Source: Lachnospiraceae bacterium
GTDB taxonomy: Bacteria > Bacillota_A > Clostridia > Lachnospirales > Lachnospiraceae
Reading direction: 5' to 3'
Assembly: GCA_017652545.1 (NCBI GenBank)
Contig: JAGCAV010000393.1
Coordinates: 1 to 8,386, forward strand
Length of the DNA: 8,386 bases
Positions 1-5,815 of this stretch are shown piece after piece; the stretch's first letter is position 1; the number at the start of each line of letters is the position of its first letter. The notes under the pieces were generated by a model. That model made no database searches. It saw nothing but the letters and a program-made list of their open reading frames with translations, and had not been told where the DNA came from. The position numbers and the translations under genes were made by a program.

Positions 1-1
1 C

Positions 2-730
2 ACTGCCGGCACCGCTGCCGAAGTGACCATCAACTACGTGATCACCGATGTGGAAAAGAAGCGCAAGTTCGTCTGCGTTGATACGCATGACATGCCCATC
101 GTGGCAGTTGTCGATCCGGAGATGATGTCCTCCATGCCAAAAGGACTGACCGCTTCTACCGGTATGGATGCCCTGACACATGCCATTGAAGGCTACACCA
201 CAAGAGGCGCCTGGGAGATGACTGATATGTTCCATCTGGAAGCGATCCGCCTGATCGCGAAGAGCCTGCGCGGCGCTGTGGCCAACACGAAAGAAGGCCG
301 TGAGGGCATGGCTCTCGGTCAGTATATTGCCGGAATGGGATTCTCAAACGTGGGTCTGGGCATCGATCACTCCATGGCGCATACGCTGAGCGCCTACTAT
401 GATACGCCCCATGGTGTGGCATGCGCCATGTTCCTGCCGATCGTGATGGAATTCAACAAGGAATACACCGGAGAGCGCTACCGTGAGATCGCAAGAGCCA
501 TGGGCGTTGAAGGCGTTGATGCCATGAGCCAGGAAGAATACCGTCAGGCGGCCATCGACGCGGTCCGTCAGCTTTCTGTTGATGTCGGCATTCCCGAAAA
601 GAACGAAAAGATCCGCGAAGAAGATCTTGACCAGCTGGCTATTGATTCCCTGAATGATGCCTGCTATCCCGGAAATCCGCGCGAAGCGACAAAGGAGCAG
701 GTTATTGAGATGTTCCGCAAGCTGATGTAA
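2..730 (+). CDS. fucO: Lactaldehyde reductase / 1,2-propanediol oxidoreductase, 3' part (5' end outside window)
   Basis: Group III iron-dependent alcohol dehydrogenase that reduces L-lactaldehyde, the aldehyde product of fucose and rhamnose breakdown, to 1,2-propanediol with NADH in the cytoplasm. The reading frame is open from base 2, and the 242 visible residues match E. coli FucO from about residue 141 to the end; no internal start should be used, although a GTG at 23 is in frame. From recall of the E. coli protein, all metal ligands are present: Asp and His in GMDALTHAIEG (visible residues 56 and 60), then the His of IDH and the His of TPHG. The extra conserved His of the SMAH segment is also kept. 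The strings FSNVGLG and GNPREAT are near-identical to FucO. The gene ends in TAA and is followed by a terminator, so it closes an upstream unit that is not visible. Related propanol or butanol dehydrogenases are less likely given the similarity over the whole fragment. Confidence 0.93.
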   Translation, partial: TAGTAAEVTINYVITDVEKKRKFVCVDTHDMPIVAVVDPEMMSSMPKGLTASTGMDALTHAIEGYTTRGAWEMTDMFHLEAIRLIAKSLRGAVANTKEGREGMALGQYIAGMGFSNVGLGIDHSMAHTLSAYYDTPHGVACAMFLPIVMEFNKEYTGERYREIARAMGVEGVDAMSQEEYRQAAIDAVRQLSVDVGIPEKNEKIREEDLDQLAIDSLNDACYPGNPREATKEQVIEMFRKLM

Positions 731-792
731 TGTCACAGCGACTGAACGGAATGAGATCTGAGTAATTTTCATCAGAATATCGTCTGAGAAAG

Positions 793-829
793 AGCCTTCC
801 GCTGCAAAGAAGCAGCGGGGGCTTTTTTT
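793..829 (+). terminator. Intrinsic terminator after fucO
   Basis: A G+C-rich hairpin has a perfect core CCGCTGC (799-805) / GCAGCGG (812-818) around a 6-nt loop AAAGAA. The stem extends outward through AGCC/GGCT with a small bulge, and seven T residues follow directly (823-829), with four more after one C. This is a textbook Rho-independent terminator 60 nt after the fucO stop. It separates fucO from the transporter genes. Confidence 0.92.
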
Positions 830-860
830 CTTTTGAGGACAGGAGGATCAGGGACATTGT

Positions 861-890
861 TTGGATTTTGCATAAATTTATTTTGATAAT
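861..890 (+). promoter_or_regulatory. Candidate sigma70-type promoter for the importer operon
   Basis: TTGGAT (861-866) and GATAAT (885-890) are separated by 18 nt in an AT-rich stretch after the fucO terminator. They are close to the -35 and -10 consensus TTGACA/TATAAT. Transcription would start near 897 and leave a leader of about 100 nt before the first gene. It is the best promoter match seen between the terminator and the URO-D-like gene, but it was found by eye only. Confidence 0.5.
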
Positions 891-892
891 GC

Positions 893-917
893 ATGTAAAA
901 AACAGACAATTTTACAT
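893..917. promoter_or_regulatory. Palindrome at the putative transcription start, candidate operator
   Basis: The site is ATGTAAAA (893-900), 9 nt, TTTTACAT (910-917): a perfect inverted repeat with 8-bp arms. It begins 2 nt after the proposed -10 box and would cover the start point, where a repressor would block transcription. A second, imperfect inverted repeat overlaps it: ACAGACAATT (902-911) against AATAGTCTGT (939-948), 9 of 10 positions complementary. Its binding protein is unknown. The arms are AT-rich, so chance cannot be excluded. Confidence 0.4.
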
Positions 918-982
918 ATACTTGCAAAGAGTACAGGCAATAGTCTGTGATAAAGCTGTTTTTATTCAGGTTGATCGCCAAT

Positions 983-987
983 GGAGG
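983..987 (+). promoter_or_regulatory. Shine-Dalgarno site that fixes the start of the URO-D-like gene
   Basis: GGAGG at 983-987 lies 8 nt before ATG 996. An earlier in-frame ATG at 981 overlaps this site and has no ribosome binding site of its own, so 996 is the likely start. Confidence 0.8.
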
Positions 988-995
988 AAGTTATT

Positions 996-2183
996 ATGAC
1001 GAATCGGGAAAGAGAGCGGCTGACGCTTGATTTTGGAAAACCTGACAGAGGCGCAATTGAGGAAACCTTTTATCCCTGGGTTCTGGCAACGCAGCGGTTT
1101 AAGAGCGAGGGCATGCCGGCTCATATCGCGGACGGAGCCAAGGACATTACAAATGATATTGTCGGAAAAGGCGAGAATGAGAATCCCGAAAAATATCTCC
1201 CCGTCGCCTGGGGCGAAGGGGTCATGGATTATGAAAGCTGGCTCGGGTTCGACCCGGTAAGAAGGATTCACTTTGTCCTGCCTTTCCGCCGTTTCGAAGA
1301 GAAGATCCTTGAGACAACATCAACGCATCAGATCAAACAGGACATCTTCGGCCGACACAATATCCGAAGGATCGATTCGGAGATCGAGATCCCGTACAAG
1401 CAGGTCGTAGAGACGGAGGATGACTGGAAACGGCTGAAGGAGCACGGTGAAAAGGAGCTGGAAGCGCATTTCTCGGATGCGCAGCTGGAAGCGGCTTATC
1501 TGCCGCTGAAGGAAGCCCATGACCGGGGAGACTTCCCGATCCGTCTGAATCTGGAAGGATTTTTCTGGACGCCCAGGGAACTGATGGGCGATGAGGAAGA
1601 GCTGCTGGCATTTTATGATGAGCCGGAACTTCTGCATGACATGAATGAATACATCCTGAAGATCTATCAGACAAAGCTGATGAAGGTGATCAGGATGATC
1701 CAGCCGGATGTGGTCTATTTCATGGAAGACCTGAGCGGAAAGAACGGACCCATGATCTCGGGAAGCATGTTCGATGAGTTTGTGGGCCACTACTACCGCC
1801 GGCTGATCCCGATGATGAGGGAGCGCGGCGTCGGAAACGTGTTCGTTGACACAGACGGTGACTTCGATCTGATGATCCCGCATTTCATGGCAGCAGGTGT
1901 GGACGGATTTCTTCCGATGGATGTAAATGCCGGTATGGATATCGTGAAGGAAAGGGAGAAATTCCCGACCCTGAAATTCATCGGCGGATTCAACAAGCTG
2001 CGTATCCAGGAAGGAAAAGAGGCGATCGACAGGGAATTTGAACGCATTCTTCCGGTCGTACGCGGCGGCGGTTATATTGTTGGCGCGGATCACCAGGTTC
2101 CTCCCTCTGCTTCGCTTGCGGACTATCAGTATTATATTCAGAAGCTCAAAGAAGTGATGGCGCAGTGCGGAGCAGATTTGTGA
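996..2183 (+). CDS. URO-D-fold protein (uroporphyrinogen decarboxylase / MtaA superfamily) of unknown function
   Basis: A 395-residue protein, probably cytoplasmic, that looks like the URO-D/MtaA TIM-barrel superfamily (Pfam URO-D). Family-like features are the start (M)TNRERERLTL, the segment IQPDVVYFMEDLSGK in the middle, the segment AGVDGFLPMDVNAGMD, KFIGGFNK, and a C-terminal DHQVPPSASL that aligns with the G-H-G-x-x-P loop of UroD. True UroD has an N-terminal R-Q-A-G-R motif; it is absent here, so this is not the heme enzyme. MtaA/MtbA-type corrinoid methyltransferases bind zinc through His-x-Cys and a later Cys. At those places this protein has D-T-D-G-D (residues 285-289) and D-H (365-366), so the usual thiol-methyltransferase zinc site is missing. 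Similar HxC-less members are, from recall, often annotated as uroporphyrinogen decarboxylase in gut bacteria. The gene leads a run of importer genes, 49 nt before the ATPase start, with no terminator between. Family assignment is solid; reaction and substrate are unknown. Confidence 0.85.
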   Translation: MTNRERERLTLDFGKPDRGAIEETFYPWVLATQRFKSEGMPAHIADGAKDITNDIVGKGENENPEKYLPVAWGEGVMDYESWLGFDPVRRIHFVLPFRRFEEKILETTSTHQIKQDIFGRHNIRRIDSEIEIPYKQVVETEDDWKRLKEHGEKELEAHFSDAQLEAAYLPLKEAHDRGDFPIRLNLEGFFWTPRELMGDEEELLAFYDEPELLHDMNEYILKIYQTKLMKVIRMIQPDVVYFMEDLSGKNGPMISGSMFDEFVGHYYRRLIPMMRERGVGNVFVDTDGDFDLMIPHFMAAGVDGFLPMDVNAGMDIVKEREKFPTLKFIGGFNKLRIQEGKEAIDREFERILPVVRGGGYIVGADHQVPPSASLADYQYYIQKLKEVMAQCGADL

Positions 2184-2221
2184 TCCGCACAGGGTGAGAC
2201 GTGCGGCAGACGGGACAGAAC

Positions 2222-2227
2222 AGGAGG
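2222..2227 (+). promoter_or_regulatory. Shine-Dalgarno site that selects the GTG start of the ATPase gene
   Basis: AGGAGG at 2222-2227 is 5 nt before GTG 2233. The frame is also open from GTG 2194, but that start has no such site and would place this one inside the coding sequence. It would also add 13 residues before the first strand of the ATPase fold. Confidence 0.75.
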
Positions 2228-2232
2228 TTGGT

Positions 2233-3750
2233 GTGGATAAGACGATTTTGGAACTGAAAGGGATCGTGAAGTCGTTTCCGGGCGTTCTGGCGCTGGACGG
2301 GATCGACTTTGAGCTGAAAAGCGGTGAGGTCCATGCGATCTGCGGAGAGAATGGCGCGGGCAAGTCTACGCTGATGAAGGTCGTCTGCGGTGTCCACAGA
2401 CAGGATAAGGGAACGATGAAAGTAAACGGCAAAGAGGCCGACTTTCATAATCCCCTGGAAGCCTATCACAGCGGTGTTGCCATTATTTTCCAGGAGACGA
2501 GCCTGTTTGAGGAGATGACGGTCCTTGACAACATGTTCCTGGGACATGAGATCATGAAAAAAGTCGGTCCGGTACCGGTACTGGACTATCCGGCCATGGC
2601 GGCCCGGGCAGAATCCATCTTCAACCGGCTCAATGTCAGGATCGATCTGAACGCGCCGATCCGCAGGCTCGGCATGGCACAGAAGCAGATGGTGGAGATC
2701 GCGAAGGCACTGACCTTTGACGCCAACATCATCATCTTCGATGAGCCGACCGCATCCCTGACGGAGCGGGAAGTCAAAGCGCTGTTCGAGATCATCCGAG
2801 GATTGAAGGAGAGCGGGCTGGGTATCGTATACATCAGTCACCGCCTGGAAGAGATCTTTGAGGTCTGCGACAGGGTGACCGTGATCCGGGACGGCAGGTA
2901 TATCTCGACCAATCCCGTTGACAGGATCAATAAGGATATCCTGGTTGCGGATATGGTGGGACGTAAGATGGATGCCTACTATCCGAAGGTGGATACGCAG
3001 ATCGGAGATGTGGTGCTCAAGGTCTCCCACCTGTACGATGACGGTTTCCTGGAAGATATCAGTTTTGATCTGTATAAAGGCGAGATCCTGGGCTTTGCCG
3101 GACTGGCCGGATCAGGAAGAACCGAACTGGCTCAGTGCATCTGCGGATTTTCCAGAAAGCTGGCAGGCAAGGTCACGCTGGAGGGTAAGGAGCTTCAGAT
3201 CAGCAGCTATCAGGACGCGAAAAAAGCCGGCATCGTGTATGTTTCCGAGGACCGGGGCAAATACGGGCTGATCACGGACATGAGCGTGGAGCAGAATATT
3301 ACGCTTCCACAGCTGGAGAATTTTGTAAAACGGTGGAACCTTCTGGATAAATCGCTGGAGGATAAGATCGGCGAAAAATATATCAGGGAGGTGGATATCA
3401 AGGCGCCTGACGCTGATTTCCTTGTGACAAACCTGTCCGGCGGAAACCAGCAGAAGGTCTCTGTTTCCAAAGCGCTGGCGCTGCAGCCGTCCATCCTGAT
3501 CCTGGACGAACCGACCAGGGGCGTGGACGTCAATGCCAAGGCAGAGATCATGAAGATCATGAGTGATCTGACCAGACAGGGCCTGACCATCATCATGATC
3601 TCGTCGGAACTGCCCGAGCTGATCGGCATGTGTGACCGCATCTATGTGATGAAGGACGGATACATAGGCGGATGCTTCAGCCGCGAGGAAGCGACTCAGG
3701 AAAAGATACTGAATGTGGCGCTGGAAGCGCCGAGACAGGCAGCAGGGTAA
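2233..3750 (+). CDS. Sugar ABC importer ATPase with two fused nucleotide-binding domains (CUT2 family, RbsA/MglA/RhaT-like)
   Basis: A 505-residue cytoplasmic ATPase that drives the importer formed with the next two permeases. Its length is typical of CUT2 ATPases. Domain 1 has Walker A GENGAGKST (residues 38-46, Lys44), a degenerate signature LGMAQKQ (from 146) and Walker B IIIFDEPTASL (Asp170, Glu171). Domain 2 has a degenerate Walker A GLAGSGRTE (290-298) with Arg296 in place of the Lys, an intact signature LSGGNQQKV (401-409) and Walker B ILILDEPTRGVDV (Asp425, Glu426). Both degenerate elements fall in the same composite site, leaving one competent ATP site, as is usual in this family. 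The start is GTG, chosen by its Shine-Dalgarno site. The stop is directly followed by the ribosome binding site of permease 1. The ATPase alone does not reveal the sugar; rhamnose, ribose, galactose or Lsr-type substrates are all served by this family. Confidence 0.95.
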   Translation: MDKTILELKGIVKSFPGVLALDGIDFELKSGEVHAICGENGAGKSTLMKVVCGVHRQDKGTMKVNGKEADFHNPLEAYHSGVAIIFQETSLFEEMTVLDNMFLGHEIMKKVGPVPVLDYPAMAARAESIFNRLNVRIDLNAPIRRLGMAQKQMVEIAKALTFDANIIIFDEPTASLTEREVKALFEIIRGLKESGLGIVYISHRLEEIFEVCDRVTVIRDGRYISTNPVDRINKDILVADMVGRKMDAYYPKVDTQIGDVVLKVSHLYDDGFLEDISFDLYKGEILGFAGLAGSGRTELAQCICGFSRKLAGKVTLEGKELQISSYQDAKKAGIVYVSEDRGKYGLITDMSVEQNITLPQLENFVKRWNLLDKSLEDKIGEKYIREVDIKAPDADFLVTNLSGGNQQKVSVSKALALQPSILILDEPTRGVDVNAKAEIMKIMSDLTRQGLTIIMISSELPELIGMCDRIYVMKDGYIGGCFSREEATQEKILNVALEAPRQAAG

Positions 3751-3762
3751 GGAGGCGGAAAA

Positions 3763-4749
3763 ATGAAAAACAAAACGAAAGCTTCCTTTATGACAACGGA
3801 GTTTTTCCTGGCGCTGTTCCTGCTGATCATCCTGATCTTTATGAGGATCGTGGCGAAAGACTTCTATTCGAAGAACAATTTCATGAGCCTGCTGAATACG
3901 TTCAGCTACACGATGATCGCAGCGATCGGCATGGAGATGATCATCCTGACATCCAACATTGACGTGTCGACGGGAGCACTGATCTCAGTGGTCTGCCTGA
4001 CACTGGCCGCGATCGGAAAACTCGGAGCACCTTTCGCAGTGCTTCTTCCGGTAGCCATGATCGTCGGCTCGATTTTGAGCCTTCTGAACGGGCTGCTCAT
4101 TACAAAGCTGAAGATCCCGGCGATCGTTGCGACGCTCGCGAGCACGCAGATCTTCCAGGGGAGCCTGAACATGGTATCTGAGGGATCGATCTATGACCTC
4201 CCGGCTTCCTACACATGGCTGGCGTTCAAGGCCAAGCTTCCCGGCGGTATTCCGGCAAGCGTCCTGATGTGCCTGATCTGCACGGTCTTCGGGCTGATCT
4301 TCATGAAATATTCAAGGTTTTCCCGCAAGATCTATGCGATCGGCAACAATAAAACCAGCGCGAGACTGACGGGAATCAATGTGGAAAAGACGATCCTCAT
4401 AACCTATGCCCTGGCAGGCGTTTTCTTCGGGATTTCGGCGGTGATCATCGGAACAGCCGGACAGCGTGTCACCACAACGATGGGCAGCGGACTGGAGATG
4501 ACATTCATCGCGGCGGTCGTGCTGGGAGGCACCAGCTCCGCCGGCGGATCGGGAACCCTGCTGGGAACCGTGTTCGGAGCCTTCATTCTCTCCATGATCG
4601 CACCTGCGATCAACTATCTGGGGATCAGCTCCAACTGGTCCGACGCGATCAAGGGAGCCGTGATCCTGGTCTCCGTGCTGATATCTGCAGCCCGGAACAT
4701 CAAGAAGAAGAGAGTGATACCGTCAGTGACAGGAGGGAATGCATCATGA
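3763..4749 (+). CDS. Sugar ABC importer permease 1 (CUT2, LsrC/RhaP-like)
   Basis: A 328-residue inner-membrane permease of the BPD_transp_2 family. Hydrophobic segments run through the protein: about 12-31, 48-64, 69-86, 88-112, 163-181, 212-232, 245-268 and 295-311, with more possible. The cytoplasmic coupling loop reads AIGNNKTSARLTGINV (192-207), and the conserved glycine-rich helix starts VVLGGTSSAGGSGT at 252. The second-helix motif is LTSNIDVSTG (62-71), a variant of the usual TGGIDLSVG. This variant, with LKIPAIVATLAS and GSGLEM, resembles LsrC from recall (LTRNIDVSVG). Its ATG has GGAGG 7 nt upstream, immediately after the ATPase stop. The stop overlaps the next start as ATGA, which suggests translational coupling and a heterodimeric channel with permease 2. 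Confidence 0.93.
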   Translation: MKNKTKASFMTTEFFLALFLLIILIFMRIVAKDFYSKNNFMSLLNTFSYTMIAAIGMEMIILTSNIDVSTGALISVVCLTLAAIGKLGAPFAVLLPVAMIVGSILSLLNGLLITKLKIPAIVATLASTQIFQGSLNMVSEGSIYDLPASYTWLAFKAKLPGGIPASVLMCLICTVFGLIFMKYSRFSRKIYAIGNNKTSARLTGINVEKTILITYALAGVFFGISAVIIGTAGQRVTTTMGSGLEMTFIAAVVLGGTSSAGGSGTLLGTVFGAFILSMIAPAINYLGISSNWSDAIKGAVILVSVLISAARNIKKKRVIPSVTGGNAS

Positions 4750-5753
4750 AAAGAAAACCATTCCGAATGACGTTTAATCTGGCGCTCTTCCTGATCTGGG
4801 TCGTCATCTTTCTGTTCATCGGTTTCCGGTCACCCTACTTTTTCAAGCCTACATACCTGATCTCAACGATGCTTCGAAATATTGTGGAGATCGGAATGGT
4901 AGCCCTTCCGATGACAATGATCATCCTGACAGGCGGGATCGATCTTTCAGTAGGCAATATCCTGGTGCTTTCCTGTATGCTCGGCGGCATGGCGGCAGCA
5001 GCATCCGGGAGCAGCGCGGCAGGAATCGCGGTGATCATGCTGGTTGGCCTGGTCTGCGGCCTGATCAACGGGATCGTGATCACAAAGGCGAAGATACCGC
5101 CGATGATCACCACGCTGTCCACCATGTATCTGTATCTGGGCCTGGCCAGAGGCCTCTCCCAGGGCAACAGCGTGTATTCCTTCCCGGCAGCGGCCTGGAT
5201 GGGCAATACGATCATCGGAAGTTACAAGGATCCGGTGCAGCTTCCTGTACAGATCATCTTCTATGTAGTCCTTGCCGTCATCTTTGTGATCGTCGTTCAG
5301 CGGAGCACGTACGGACGGAAGCTGTTCGCAATCGGCCTGAACGAGAATGCCGTCCGTTATTCCGGGATCGATACAGACAAGATCAAGATCATTGCCTATA
5401 CCGTGTGCGGACTGGTGTGTGCCTTCGCATCCATCATCTGGCTTGGACGTTTTACCAGTGTCAAGTATGACGCGGGAACCAGCTTCAATCTGAAAGTCAT
5501 CACCGTGGTCGTCCTTGGCGGAACCAGCATTAACGGCGGCGTCGGCGACATGAAGGGAACACTTCTGGCCACACTGATCATCGCGACGCTGAACAGCGGC
5601 CTGACGGTCATGAACATACCGATCGATGCGCAGACGATCATCCAGGGCGTGGTTCTGCTGATCTCCCTGATCGCGTTCTCGATCGCTTCTCAGAGAGCGA
5701 GACAGAGGAAGGTCATCAAAGTGGTTTCGGAAAATACGCCGGAACAGCAATAA
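4746..5753 (+). CDS. Sugar ABC importer permease 2 (CUT2, LsrD/RhaQ-like)
   Basis: A 335-residue inner-membrane permease, partner of permease 1. It has a hydrophobic N-terminal helix (about 10-27) and the canonical family motif LTGGIDLSVG (61-70). The coupling loop is AIGLNENAVRYSGI (195-208), and the glycine-rich segment starts VLGGTSINGGVG at 256. The run IGMVALPMTMIILTGGID resembles LsrD more than RbsC (from recall). Two different permeases in one importer, rather than one gene encoding a homodimer, is the arrangement of Lsr and rhamnose (RhaP/RhaQ) systems. The start ATG overlaps the permease 1 stop by 4 nt, and AGGAGG lies 9 nt upstream inside permease 1. The C-terminal tail from about 310 is basic and cytoplasmic. 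No terminator follows, only a 62-nt gap with a palindrome before the binding-protein gene. Confidence 0.93.
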   Translation: MKRKPFRMTFNLALFLIWVVIFLFIGFRSPYFFKPTYLISTMLRNIVEIGMVALPMTMIILTGGIDLSVGNILVLSCMLGGMAAAASGSSAAGIAVIMLVGLVCGLINGIVITKAKIPPMITTLSTMYLYLGLARGLSQGNSVYSFPAAAWMGNTIIGSYKDPVQLPVQIIFYVVLAVIFVIVVQRSTYGRKLFAIGLNENAVRYSGIDTDKIKIIAYTVCGLVCAFASIIWLGRFTSVKYDAGTSFNLKVITVVVLGGTSINGGVGDMKGTLLATLIIATLNSGLTVMNIPIDAQTIIQGVVLLISLIAFSIASQRARQRKVIKVVSENTPEQQ

Positions 5754-5758
5754 CATGG

Positions 5759-5779
5759 TTGTAATGAAGTTCATTATAA
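5759..5779. promoter_or_regulatory. Palindrome between permease 2 and the binding-protein gene
   Basis: The core TAATGAA-G-TTCATTA (5762-5776) is a perfect inverted repeat. With flanking TT/AA it extends to 21 bp with one mismatched position (G5761/T5777). It sits 5 nt after the permease 2 stop and about 36 nt before the binding-protein start. A one-base centre is poor for an RNA hairpin but good for a dimeric protein site. It could be an operator or an element for separate expression of the binding protein. There is no T-tract positioned to make it a terminator, and no convincing -35/-10 pair was found next to it. Confidence 0.4.
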
Positions 5780-5800
5780 ACACATTAACATTTTTTCAAA

Positions 5801-5807
5801 GAGGAGG
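5801..5807 (+). promoter_or_regulatory. Very strong Shine-Dalgarno site of the binding-protein gene
   Basis: GAGGAGG (5801-5807), followed by T, lies 8 nt before the ATG. This is close to the full anti-Shine-Dalgarno complement and fits the high demand for binding protein relative to the membrane parts of an importer. Confidence 0.75.
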
Positions 5808-5815
5808 TATCCAAA

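Noticed and set aside
772..981. Small minus-strand open frame (69 codons) in the gap after fucO
   Set aside because: It runs through the terminator and the promoter candidate, has low-complexity Lys/Asn-rich content and no support as a gene.
981..995. In-frame ATG at 981 as the start of the URO-D-like gene
   Set aside because: It overlaps the GGAGG site that serves ATG 996 and has no ribosome binding site of its own; family members begin close to the T-x-R-E-R segment.
996..2183. Annotation as uroporphyrinogen decarboxylase (HemE) or as an MtaA-type methyltransferase
   Set aside because: The UroD Arg motif and the MtaA zinc ligands are both missing, and no heme or corrinoid genes are visible nearby; only the superfamily can be claimed.
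2194..2232. GTG at 2194 as the start of the ATPase gene
   Set aside because: No Shine-Dalgarno before it, while AGGAGG stands 5 nt before GTG 2233; the extra 13 residues do not match the family.
1320..2432. Long minus-strand open frame of 370 codons across the URO-D-like gene
   Set aside because: It is antisense to a clear gene and to the start of the ATPase gene, rich in His, Arg and Asp runs typical of antisense frames, and shows no recognisable motif.
2146..3030. Minus-strand open frame of 294 codons across the ATPase gene
   Set aside because: Antisense to conserved Walker motifs; composition is typical of a shadow frame.
4947..5783. Minus-strand open frame of 278 codons across permease 2
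   Set aside because: Asp/His/Gln-rich translation with no hydrophobic or enzymatic pattern, opposite a well-supported permease.
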